From: Microbispora amethystogenes
Lineage (GTDB): Bacteria; Actinomycetota; Actinomycetes; Streptosporangiales; Streptosporangiaceae
Direction of reading: 5' to 3'
Assembly (NCBI RefSeq): GCF_016863015.1
Contig: NZ_BOOB01000065.1
Span: 1 to 56,937 of the forward strand
Length of the DNA: 56,937 bases
The notes under the pieces were generated by a model. That model had not been told where the DNA came from. It worked only from the letters and a program-made list of their open reading frames with translations, and ran no database searches. The translations under genes were made by a program, and so were the position numbers. Shown piece after piece: positions 49,772-56,937 of the stretch (position 1 is the stretch's first letter; every line of letters starts with the position of its first letter).

Positions 49772-50991
49772 GACGTGCCGCCCCACTTCTCGGGGTAGCC
49801 GGGCAGGTCCTCACAGCCGCAGAGGGCGTAGTGCAGCGGCGGCATGCCGGGCTTGAGGTAGGTGGCGAGGTTCTCCTGGGTGATCGCCGGCTGCGGCAGG
49901 TTCCAGACCTTCGGCACCTGCTCGCCCTTCAGGACCTTGAGCGCCGCGATGACGGGGGTGCGCCACTGGTACGTCGGGTAGGTCGGCGCGATCGCGGTCA
50001 GCTTCGCGTCGCTCCACTTCTTCAGGAAGTCCTGCTGGTCCTCGCCGTTGATCGGCGGCACGGGCTGGCCGGCGTCCTCGAACGCCTCGACGGCCGCGAC
50101 GGCGGTGGCTCCGGCGTCCATCCAGACGCCGTCGATCTTGCCGTACCGCTGGATGTAGTCGCTGACCACGCTCTTGGTCTTCGCGGCGTCGCCGTCGGTG
50201 AACTCCACGCCGACGACCTGCAGGTCACTCTTGTCGAACGCCACCTTGGCCGCCGACCACCGGGTCTCCAGCACGTCCACGCCGGGCAGGATGCGCAGGG
50301 CCAGGATCTTCCCGCCCGCCGGCACCTTGTCGACGAGGAACTCGGCCGCCGCGGCGCCGAAGGCGTAGCCGCCGATCGGCTTGATGAAGGTCACCGGGCA
50401 GTCGGTCTGCACGCCCCGGTCGAACACGATGACCGGCACCTTCGGGCAGGCCCCGGACACCGCGGGGGTCAGCGTGGCCGTGGTGTTGGGCGAGACGATC
50501 AGCGCGTCGCAGCCCTTCCCCGTCAGTTCCGCGATGTCGGAGATCTGCTTGTCGTCCTTGCCCTCGGCGTCCAGGGCGGTGAACTTCGTGATCTCCTTGT
50601 GCAGGGCGACCTCCGCCTGCATGGTCTTCCAGCCGACCTGCCGCCACGGGTTGTCGACCGCGGCGTTGGAGAAGCACAGGTGGTACGGCCCGGCCTTCTT
50701 GTACTCGGCGGTGTCGACGAGCTGGGGATCGATGGTCTGCTCCCACGGCTTGTCGGACGGGCCGGTCGGCTGCGCCTTGCGCATCGCCATCTGGGCGTCG
50801 TAGTCGGCCTGCACGAAGAACTTCGACTGCTCCCCGGTGCCCTTGTCCGCCGGTGCGGCGGACCCGGCCGGCGCCCCGGCAGGCGCCCCGGAGGCGGAGG
50901 GCGCGGGTTTGTCGCTGGTGCACGCCGCCACCGGCAGCGTCAGCACGGCGAGCGCGGCGGCGGCGAGGAACCGCCGCGAATATGAAAGCAT
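49768..50991 (-). CDS. Sugar ABC transporter substrate-binding lipoprotein (ribose type)
   Basis: 407 residues; signal peptide with lipobox VAAC (Cys24) and a Gly/Ala/Pro-rich tether. The mature protein is a periplasmic-binding-protein family 2B fold: YHLCFSNAAVDNPWRQVGWKTMQAEV, DIAELTGKGCDALIVSPNTTATLTPAV, PVIVFDRGV, DGVWMDAGATAVAAVEAFEDAG. GGAAGG lies before the ATG. Fourth gene of the operon from 54371; with the RbsA- and RbsC-like proteins it imports a pentose, hexose or derivative. Confidence 0.93.
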   Translation of the reverse strand: MLSYSRRFLAAAALAVLTLPVAACTSDKPAPSASGAPAGAPAGSAAPADKGTGEQSKFFVQADYDAQMAMRKAQPTGPSDKPWEQTIDPQLVDTAEYKKAGPYHLCFSNAAVDNPWRQVGWKTMQAEVALHKEITKFTALDAEGKDDKQISDIAELTGKGCDALIVSPNTTATLTPAVSGACPKVPVIVFDRGVQTDCPVTFIKPIGGYAFGAAAAEFLVDKVPAGGKILALRILPGVDVLETRWSAAKVAFDKSDLQVVGVEFTDGDAAKTKSVVSDYIQRYGKIDGVWMDAGATAVAAVEAFEDAGQPVPPINGEDQQDFLKKWSDAKLTAIAPTYPTYQWRTPVIAALKVLKGEQVPKVWNLPQPAITQENLATYLKPGMPPLHYALCGCEDLPGYPEKWGGTS

Positions 50992-51004
50992 CGTCTTCCT
51001 TCCC

Positions 51005-51937
51005 TTATGAGGCAGCCGCGGCTCTCGCGCGTGGGAAGCGCACGGCTCCCAGCGCCACCGCGGCGATGATGATCACGCCCTGTACGGCCGGCTCCAGCGC
51101 CCCCGAGATGCCGTACAGGTTGAGCAGGGTGAACAGCGCCTCCAGAGTGAAGGCGCCCGCCATCGCGGCGGCCACGGAGCCGCGGCCGCCTCCGAGGGCC
51201 ACGCCACCGAGCACCACAGCGGTGATGGCCTGGAACTCCAGGCCCTTTCCGACCTGCGCGGACACTCCCGCGAAGCCGCCGAGCAGGATCGCGGCGACCG
51301 CCGCGGACAGCCCGGAGATCATGAAGGCCACCGTCCGGACCCGGGCGACCCGGACCCCGGACAGCGCCGCGGCGCGGTCGTTGTCCCCGGCGGCGACCAG
51401 CGTGTGGCCGAACCGGGCGCGCGTCGCCCAGACGGCGGCCGCCGCCACCACGGCGAGGATGAGTACCGACCAGGGCACCGGGCCGAGGCTCCCCCGGCCC
51501 AGCTGGCGGAACTGCTCGGACAGGGCGCCCCGGGGCGACCCGCCCGTCCAGAGGAAGACCGCCCCCGACAGGATCAGCAGCATGCCGAGGGTCGTGATGA
51601 ACGACGGGACGCGGAGCAGGGTGGTGACGACCCCGTTGACCAGCCCGACGATCAGCCCGAACGCGATCATCAGGGCCAGCACGGGCCAGGTCGCCTCCGC
51701 CGAGCCGTCGATGAGCCGGGCGGCGATCACCACCTCGGCGGTGACGAGGGAGCCGACCGACAGGTCGAACTCTCCGGACACGATGACGAAGTACTGCCCG
51801 GCCGCGAGGATCACCAGTGGCGCGGCCCGTTTGACGAAGGCGAGGAAGGCGGGCGGCTCCAGGAAGTACGGGTTCACGACCGCGATCGCGACCAGCAGCC
51901 CGGCCAGCACCACGAAGATCGGCAGCGCTCGTCTCAT
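51005..51937 (-). CDS. Sugar ABC transporter permease (RbsC type), second
   Basis: 310 residues, mostly membrane helices. It has the RbsC-family signatures LVILAAGQYFVIVSGEFDLSVGSLVTAEVV, VNGVVTTLLRVPSFITTLGMLLI and ITAVVLGGVALGGGRGSVAAAMAGAF. The ATG overlaps the stop of the first permease (ATGA). The two different permeases probably form a heterodimer. Confidence 0.94.
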   Translation of the reverse strand: MRRALPIFVVLAGLLVAIAVVNPYFLEPPAFLAFVKRAAPLVILAAGQYFVIVSGEFDLSVGSLVTAEVVIAARLIDGSAEATWPVLALMIAFGLIVGLVNGVVTTLLRVPSFITTLGMLLILSGAVFLWTGGSPRGALSEQFRQLGRGSLGPVPWSVLILAVVAAAAVWATRARFGHTLVAAGDNDRAAALSGVRVARVRTVAFMISGLSAAVAAILLGGFAGVSAQVGKGLEFQAITAVVLGGVALGGGRGSVAAAMAGAFTLEALFTLLNLYGISGALEPAVQGVIIIAAVALGAVRFPRARAAAAS

Positions 51938-52935
51938 CTGGTCCGCCTCCCGCGGGCGTAGATCGCCAGGGCGGCCACCAGGATCACGCCCCGTACGACG
52001 TCCTTGGCGAAGGAGTTGACCTCAAGCTGGTTGAAGATGCTGTCGAGGACGGCGAGGAGCAGGACTCCGCCGACGGTCCCGGCCACCCCGCCGCGGCCTC
52101 CGGCCAGCGCGGTCCCGCCGAGCACCACGGCCGCGATCGACTCCAGGTCGTACCCGCCGTCGGTGCCGACCGTCGGCGCGCCGGCCCCGAGCCGGGAGGC
52201 GAGCAGCAGCCCGGCGATCCCGGCGCAGACCGAGCAGAGCACGTGGGCGACGACCACGACCCGCTCGGTGCGCACCCCCGAGAGGCGCGCCACCTCGGCG
52301 TCCCCGCCCACGGCGTAGATCCGGTAGCCCAGCCGGGTCCGGCTGAGCAGGAGCCACGCGCACGCCGCCACCGCGGCCCAGAGCAGCGCCGACACCGGCA
52401 GCGGCCCGATCCGGTCGTACCCGAGATGCTGGAACGACTCGGGCACGCTGCCGGCCGGTCCGTCGTACCGCGCGTCCAACGCTCCCCTGACGACCAGCGC
52501 GACCCCGAGGGTGGCGATGAAGGCGTGCACCCGGAGCCGGGTGACGATCAGGCCGTTCGCCAGTCCGATCAGCGCGCTCACCGCCAGCGCCGCGGCGACC
52601 GCGGCGGGCACGTTCGCGTCGGCGCCCGCCATGATCTCGGCGGTGACCAGCGAGGTCAGGCTGATCAGGTAGGCCACGGAGAGGTCCAGGCTGCCGGCCA
52701 GGATCACCAGCGTCTGGCCGACGGCGACGATGCCCAGCGCCGCCGACCGCTGCTGGATGCCGACGATGTTCTCCTGGCCGAGGAACGTCCCGCCGTCCAG
52801 GGCGAAGACCAGCCAGCCGAGCACGACGAGCAGGGCCAGCGCGACGTAGACGGGCCGCGCGGGCCGGTCGGCCGAGATCCTGCGGAGCAACGCGCCTCCG
52901 GCGGGCACGCGCCCGAGTTTCAGCTGCTGGGTCAT
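51934..52935 (-). CDS. Sugar ABC transporter permease (RbsC type), first
   Basis: 333 residues with the family pattern LGIVAVGQTLVILAGSLDLSVAYLISLTSLV, LANGLIVTRLRVHAFIATLGVALVVRGAL, GGDAEVARLSGVRTERV and IAAVVLGGTALAGGRGGVAGTVGGVLL. The cytoplasmic N-terminus is about 30 residues. The ATG overlaps the ATPase stop (ATGA). Confidence 0.94.
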   Translation of the reverse strand: MTQQLKLGRVPAGGALLRRISADRPARPVYVALALLVVLGWLVFALDGGTFLGQENIVGIQQRSAALGIVAVGQTLVILAGSLDLSVAYLISLTSLVTAEIMAGADANVPAAVAAALAVSALIGLANGLIVTRLRVHAFIATLGVALVVRGALDARYDGPAGSVPESFQHLGYDRIGPLPVSALLWAAVAACAWLLLSRTRLGYRIYAVGGDAEVARLSGVRTERVVVVAHVLCSVCAGIAGLLLASRLGAGAPTVGTDGGYDLESIAAVVLGGTALAGGRGGVAGTVGGVLLLAVLDSIFNQLEVNSFAKDVVRGVILVAALAIYARGRRTR

Positions 52936-54371
52936 GACGCGGCCGCCAGGCTCATCACGGCCTCCTCGGTGGAGCCCGCGGGCAGCTCTCCGGCGAGGCG
53001 GCCGTCCCGCAGCACCACGATGCGGTCGCTCATGCCGATGAGCTCGGGCAGCTCGGAGGAGATCATCAGGATGGCCATGCCGTCCTGGGAGAGCTCGCGC
53101 ATCAGGTCGTGGATGGCGGCCTTGGCGCCGACGTCGACGCCGCGGGTGGGCTCGTCGAACAGCAGCACGCGCGGCGCCACCGTCATCCACTTGGCCAGCA
53201 CGACCTTCTGCTGGTTGCCTCCGGACAGCAGCCGGACCTCCTGGGCGGGCCGGGGCGGGCTGAGCCGCACGCGTTCGAGCAGCCGCTCGACCCCGGTGCG
53301 GGGCTGGGGCGCCCCGGTGGCCCGGGCGACGAGCAGGGCGTTGTCGCGCACCCGCTGGTTGAGCAGGAGCCCCTCGGCCTTGCGGTCCTCGGTGACCAGG
53401 CCGATCCCCGCGGCGATGGCCTCGCGGACCGAGCGGGGGCGGCGGGGCGTCATCTCGCCCGTGGTGAAGGGCTCGGCGCCGAACAGCGCCTTGGCCAGCT
53501 CGGTGCGGCCCGAGCCCTGCAGCCCGGCCACCCCCACGATCTCGCCCGCGCGCAGGTCGAGATCGATGTCGCGCAGCCGTGCGTTGCCGCCGCCGCGCAC
53601 GCTCAGCAGCACCTCTCCGGGTGGATCGGCCGCGCGGGGCGGGTAGTAGGAGTCGAGCTCCCGGCCGACCATCAGCCGGACCAGGCCCGCGGTGTCCAGG
53701 CTCGACGCCTCCGTCGTGGTGACCCGGGCGCCGTCCTTGAGCACGGTGATCCGGTCGGCGAGGTCGAAGATCTCGCGAAGCCGGTGGGAGACGTACAGGA
53801 CCGCGATGCCGCGCGCGGTGAGCCGCCGCACCAGCGTGTAGAGCAGTTCCACCTCGTGGTCGGCGAGGGGGGCGGTCGGCTCGTCCATCACCACGATCCG
53901 GGCGTTCAGCGAGAGCGCCTTGGCGATCTCGACGACCTGCTGCCGTGCGACCGAGAGCCGCCGGACGAGGTCACGCGGCCCGAACGACTCCTCGCCGAGC
54001 GACTTCAGCAGCTCACCGGTCGCCGTCTCCATCGCCGCCCGGTCGACCAGCCCCCGCCGGACGGGTTCGCGGCCGAGGAAGACGTTCTCGGCGACCGTCC
54101 GCTCCGGCAGCAGGGTGAGCTCCTGGTAGATGATCGCCACCCCGGCCCGCTGCGCCTCGACCGGGTGCCCGAACGCCACGCTCCGGCCGTCGATCTCGAT
54201 CGTCCCCTCGTCCGGGGCGTGCACGCCGGCGAGGATCTTCATGAGCGTCGACTTGCCCGCGCCGTTCTCCCCCACCACCGCGTGGACCTCGCCGGCGGAC
54301 ACCTCCAGGTCGACGCCGCCGAGCACCCGGACGCCCAGGAAACTCTTGCCGATGCCGGTCATCCTCAGCAC
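52932..54371 (-). CDS. Sugar ABC transporter ATP-binding protein (RbsA type)
   Basis: 479 residues with two ABC modules, as in RbsA/MglA. Module 1 (1-220) has Walker A GENGAGKSTLMK, signature LSVARQQVVEIAKAL (degenerate, typical) and Walker B IVVMDEPTAPL. Module 2 (about 240-479) has a degenerate Walker A, GLQGSGRTELAKALFG, signature LLSGGNQQKVVLAKWM and LLFDEPTRGVDVGAK. GTG start preceded by GGAGGG; an in-frame ATG is three codons in. Another ATG at 54444 with a good AGGAG opens a different frame across the start, possibly affecting initiation. Confidence 0.95.
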   Translation of the reverse strand: MLRMTGIGKSFLGVRVLGGVDLEVSAGEVHAVVGENGAGKSTLMKILAGVHAPDEGTIEIDGRSVAFGHPVEAQRAGVAIIYQELTLLPERTVAENVFLGREPVRRGLVDRAAMETATGELLKSLGEESFGPRDLVRRLSVARQQVVEIAKALSLNARIVVMDEPTAPLADHEVELLYTLVRRLTARGIAVLYVSHRLREIFDLADRITVLKDGARVTTTEASSLDTAGLVRLMVGRELDSYYPPRAADPPGEVLLSVRGGGNARLRDIDLDLRAGEIVGVAGLQGSGRTELAKALFGAEPFTTGEMTPRRPRSVREAIAAGIGLVTEDRKAEGLLLNQRVRDNALLVARATGAPQPRTGVERLLERVRLSPPRPAQEVRLLSGGNQQKVVLAKWMTVAPRVLLFDEPTRGVDVGAKAAIHDLMRELSQDGMAILMISSELPELIGMSDRIVVLRDGRLAGELPAGSTEEAVMSLAAAS

Positions 54372-54627
54372 GCGGCCCGCCCTCCGGGACGTGGCGCCGG
54401 AGCGGCCGGGACGAGCCCCCGCGCCGTAGGGGGTGGGGAGTCATGCACGGGGATCTCCTAAACGGGGGGCGGGACTCGTGCCGGGCCGGGCGCATGGTTC
54501 ACCCGGCCGGCCACCGGGGAGGAGGACCTGGCGGCCGGCCGGCGCGCGTTCCGCTCCGGTGGACAGCGGGTGACTCGGAAGGGATTCAGCCTGGTCACGC
54601 GGGAGCGGACGAACCGATTCGGGATGA

Positions 54628-54656
54628 AAATAGGTCTACCAAACTTCTGTTGTCAA
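54628..54656 (-). promoter_or_regulatory. Promoter of the sugar ABC operon
   Basis: On the minus strand TTGACA (54656-54651), a 17-base spacer and CTATTT (54633-54628). The leader to the GTG at 54371 would be about 250 bases. The rest of 54372-54986 has no gene that I can support; it is less GC-rich around 54600-54840. Confidence 0.6.
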
Positions 54657-54986
54657 GCACGCTTATTTTCCTGCTGTGGAGACTTCTTCTCCCGCACCGC
54701 ACCAGAGTTTCGCCACCTTCCTGCGTAAGTTGCCCATTCACAGGACAATGGCCGTGTCATAGCGACCCGGGACCCTCAAGTCCCCGGCGATCGGAGACCT
54801 TCCGTCCAGGGGCGTGGACGAAATGAGTATGAAACTTTCATGCTCCGCCGGAGGCCGTGCCGGGCTCCTTTTCGTACCTGCGGACCCGCTCCCCGGGCGG
54901 GCAGCCGCACGCTCCTGACATGGGAAAAGGGATTCCTGGCACCATTGGGGGAAAATCCCCCGAATCGGCGCAGACCCCACCTCGCG

Positions 54987-55021
54987 AAAAAACCGGCGCG
55001 GCCCGATCAGGGCCGCGCCGG
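54987..55021 (-). terminator. Intrinsic terminator of the ThuA/DUF1080 gene
   Basis: Arms 54993-55004 and 55010-55021 form a perfect 12-bp GC stem with a 5-base loop. On the minus strand it is followed directly by six T residues (54992-54987). It is a textbook factor-independent terminator, 72 bases past the stop. Confidence 0.92.
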
Positions 55022-55093
55022 AAGTCGCGCCGGGTACGGCGAGGCGGAGTGGGACTCCGGGTACCTCACCGTTCCCCGGGTGGACGGATGGCC

Positions 55094-56878
55094 TCAGACG
55101 CGAGTCCACTTCTGGTTGTTCTGGCCGTTACATGTATAGATCTGCGCCTTTGTGCCATTGGCGGTGCCGCTGACGTCCAGGCACTTGTTGGCGCCGACGG
55201 CGGTGATGCTGCCGTCGGAGTTGAAGCGCCACTTCTGGTTGTTCTGGCCGTTGCAGTCCCAGATGATGACCGCGGTGCCGTCCGCCGTGCCCGCGCCGTT
55301 CACGTCCAGGCACTTGTTGCCGTAGACGCGCAGCTCACTGGCGCTGGTGGAGGTCCACTTCTGGTTGTTGCCGCCGTTGCAGTCCCAGATCAGCACCGTC
55401 GCGCCGTTGCTCTGCGACGCGCCGTTGACGTCCAGGCAGCGGTTCGACGCCACGCCCCGCAGCGCGGTCGTGCTCGTCGTGGGCGGGGTCGGCGACGCCG
55501 ACGGAGAAGCGGACGGGGACGCGGACGGCGAGACCGACGGAGAGGGTGACGGGGACGGAGAGGGCGAGGACGACGGGCCGCTCAGTTCCTTGATGCGGAT
55601 GTTGCGATACGCCACCTCGTTGCCGGCGCCGTGGTTCTGGATGCCGATGTAGCCCTGCTGCAGCGAGCGGGCCGGATCGGTGTTGGTGAAATCGTTGATC
55701 TTGGTGCCGTTCAGGAACACCTGCAGCCGCTCACCCTCCACCAGCAGCTCATAGGTGTTCCACTGACCCGGCGGGTTCAGCGCCGCGTCGCGTGCGGCGA
55801 TGTCCGCCGACTTGACCCCGTAGATCGCCCCGGTCGTCTTGTCCGCGGTGTCGGTGGCGTCGATCTGCACCTCATATCCGGTGTTGAGCGCTGTCTGGGG
55901 GTCGTTGGTGGGCGGGAACCCGACGATCACTCCCGAGTTGGAGTCGCCGGTCATCCTCCAGTCGAGCTTGAGGGAGTAGGAGCCGAGCTCCTTGGCGGCG
56001 TAGTACAGCATCCCCATGCCGCCCTGGGAGGTCAGCGTGGCGTCGCTGTTGGTGAACGACCCCGGCCCGACCTGCGACCAGCCCGTCGTCGACCCGTTGT
56101 ACAGGGTCGTGTAGCCGTTCTCGGGACGGCAGTCGGCGTTCGTGGCCTTGGCCGCGTAGCGGATGCCGCCGAGGAGCAGGGTGCGGAAGTTGGAATCGGA
56201 GTACGACTCCTGGGTGTGCCCGAGTCCGGTGTAGAACGACCGGCCGGACGCCTGCGGGTGACACCAGGTGACCGGGTGGTCGCCCATGTTCCCGCCGCTG
56301 TAGCTGCTCTCGTTCAGGCTCTGCAGCACGTGCACGTTGGCGCGCGGGTTGGTGCGGTAGTTGTACCACTCGTCGGTGCGCGTCCAGGTCTGGCCGAGAT
56401 GGGCGGTGGCCGCGTGCGCGCGGTCCTCCTCCTTGAGGGTGGCCTGCTGGATCGCCGGGTGGTCCTTGAACCAGGCGCCCATCAGCTGCCCGTAGTAGGG
56501 CCAGTCGTACTCGGTGTCGGACGCCGAGTGCACGCCCACGTAACCGCCGCCGCCGTCCACGTACGACTGGAAGGCGGTCTGCTGGGAGGCGTTCAGCACG
56601 TCGCCGGTGGTGCTGAGGAAGATCACGGCCTTGTACTGCGCGAGGTTGCCCGTCGTGAACGCGTTCGCGTCCTCCGTGGCGTCCACGGTGAAGTCGTTGG
56701 CGGAGCCGAGCGAGCGAATGGCCGTGATGCCGGCGGGGATGGAGTCGTGCCGGAACGCGGCCGTCTTGGAGAACACCAGCACCTTGAAGGCGGCGGCCTG
56801 TGCGTGGGTGGCGGGGACCACCATCGTGGCGGCGGCGGCGGTGAACGCCACCGCGGCCGACGACAGGCGTCGCAGCAC
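55094..56878 (-). CDS. Secreted ThuA / DUF1080 / ricin-B protein
   Basis: 594 residues; Sec signal ending near AQAAA. Domains: ThuA-like (about 30-240; FKVLVFSKTAAFRHDSIPAG, GVHSASDTEYDWPYYGQLMGAWF, HPVTWCHPQASGRSFYTGLGHT); DUF1080/3-keto-disaccharide-hydrolase-like concanavalin fold (about 250-425; YTTLYNGSTTGWSQVG, LKLDWRMTGDSNSGVIVGFP, GQWNTYELLVEGERLQVFLNG, GYIGIQNHG); SPSP linker; ricin-B (about 470-594). The architecture suggests an extracellular hydrolase for 3-keto-glycosides anchored to polysaccharide by the lectin domain (inference). It has its own terminator, so it is a separate unit from the ABC operon. Confidence 0.93.
   Translation of the reverse strand: MLRRLSSAAVAFTAAAATMVVPATHAQAAAFKVLVFSKTAAFRHDSIPAGITAIRSLGSANDFTVDATEDANAFTTGNLAQYKAVIFLSTTGDVLNASQQTAFQSYVDGGGGYVGVHSASDTEYDWPYYGQLMGAWFKDHPAIQQATLKEEDRAHAATAHLGQTWTRTDEWYNYRTNPRANVHVLQSLNESSYSGGNMGDHPVTWCHPQASGRSFYTGLGHTQESYSDSNFRTLLLGGIRYAAKATNADCRPENGYTTLYNGSTTGWSQVGPGSFTNSDATLTSQGGMGMLYYAAKELGSYSLKLDWRMTGDSNSGVIVGFPPTNDPQTALNTGYEVQIDATDTADKTTGAIYGVKSADIAARDAALNPPGQWNTYELLVEGERLQVFLNGTKINDFTNTDPARSLQQGYIGIQNHGAGNEVAYRNIRIKELSGPSSSPSPSPSPSPSVSPSASPSASPSASPTPPTTSTTALRGVASNRCLDVNGASQSNGATVLIWDCNGGNNQKWTSTSASELRVYGNKCLDVNGAGTADGTAVIIWDCNGQNNQKWRFNSDGSITAVGANKCLDVSGTANGTKAQIYTCNGQNNQKWTRV
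55226..55438. repeat. 213-bp perfect repeat, copy 2 (ricin-B coding)
   Basis: Identical to 45443-45655 (offset 9783 bases), direct orientation, in the ricin-B region of the second ThuA protein. Flanking ricin-B sequence on both sides is similar but diverged. Confidence 0.9.
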
Positions 56879-56901
56879 CGATGTCCTCCGGTCGCTCCCC
56901 G

Positions 56902-56921
56902 CGCCGCGCCCGGGCGCGGCG
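56902..56921. other. 20-bp perfect GC palindrome upstream of the ThuA/DUF1080 gene
   Basis: A perfect 20-base palindrome made only of G and C (centre CCCGGG) lies 24 bases before the ATG at 56878. It may be a leader structure, an operator or a terminator of a unit outside the window. Confidence 0.4.
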
Positions 56922-56937
56922 GGGGTCAGATGTCGCA

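Noticed and set aside
54600..54660. Sixth CCTAC/GTAGG box near the sugar ABC promoter
   Set aside because: GTCTACCAAACTTCTG resembles one arm only; the partner arm is missing and the genes are carbohydrate-related.
45443..55438. Composite transposon bounded by the 213-bp repeats
   Set aside because: The repeats are in frame inside ricin-B domains and no transposase or terminal inverted repeat is present.
1..56937. tRNA, rRNA, riboswitch or CRISPR elements
   Set aside because: Read through the intergenic regions and found no cloverleaf, rRNA segment, spaced identical repeats or known aptamer core; a covariance-model search would be needed to exclude short RNAs.

Overview
The window is very GC-rich DNA with strong G/C bias at third codon positions, many GTG starts and many 4-base ATGA/GTGA gene overlaps. 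It carries actinobacterial families: SpoIIE phosphatase with STAS and anti-sigma ATPase domains, a VanZ-linked two-component system, large catalase, CBM2-tagged and ricin-B-tagged secreted enzymes, and SPSP linkers. This points to a soil-type filamentous actinomycete, probably near the Streptosporangiales; that placement is inference. I saw no rRNA, tRNA, CRISPR array, transposase or phage gene.

Layout. 0.1-6.7 kb is a mixed block: CheB-like methylesterase, STAS protein, acetyltransferase, two SDR-type dehydratases, a TetR repressor with paired operators, and a beta-propeller lipoprotein. 6.9-11.4 kb is a partner-switching unit: a 1390-residue hybrid kinase/receiver/PP2C/anti-sigma-ATPase polypeptide coupled to a STAS antagonist. 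11.6-37.4 kb is the most interesting stretch. It holds a four-gene flavin monooxygenase operon, a divergent-in-function peptide-type ABC importer operon (with a FAD oxidase, a Xi-class GST-like reductase and a fifth luciferase-like enzyme), a GNAT acetyltransferase, a LanC-like protein followed by a sulfite-oxidase-like molybdoenzyme, and two flavin reductases. Scattered between these are a serine hydrolase, a VanZ/two-component locus with its own target serine hydrolase, and a deletion scar joining a truncated DedA gene to a truncated sensor kinase.

The unifying signal in 11.6-37.4 kb is a 17-bp imperfect palindrome, CCTAC-N7-GTAGG. It occurs five times, always just upstream of these redox/sulfur genes: 11644, 26718, 30859, 35823 and 37387. 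At the first two it overlaps a recognisable -10 hexamer. I read this as a repressor regulon for organosulfur scavenging. The importer brings in a sulfur compound; acetylation, flavin-dependent C-S cleavage and thiol-transfer chemistry release sulfur; the flavin reductases supply reduced FMN; and the sulfite oxidase disposes of sulfite. The gene families and boxes are seen in the sequence; the substrate and the regulator (Rrf2/CymR-like by site shape) are inference.

37.5-40.3 kb holds a large HPII-type catalase with a SigB-type promoter. 40.6-45.2 kb holds a secreted GH26 mannanase-like enzyme and a secreted LVIVD-repeat protein. 45.3-56.9 kb is a carbohydrate locus: two secreted ThuA-domain multidomain proteins with nearly identical ricin-B tails flank a ribose-type ABC operon that ends in a xylose-isomerase-like TIM barrel. 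Together these suggest uptake and breakdown of oxidised (3-keto) sugars or glycosides.
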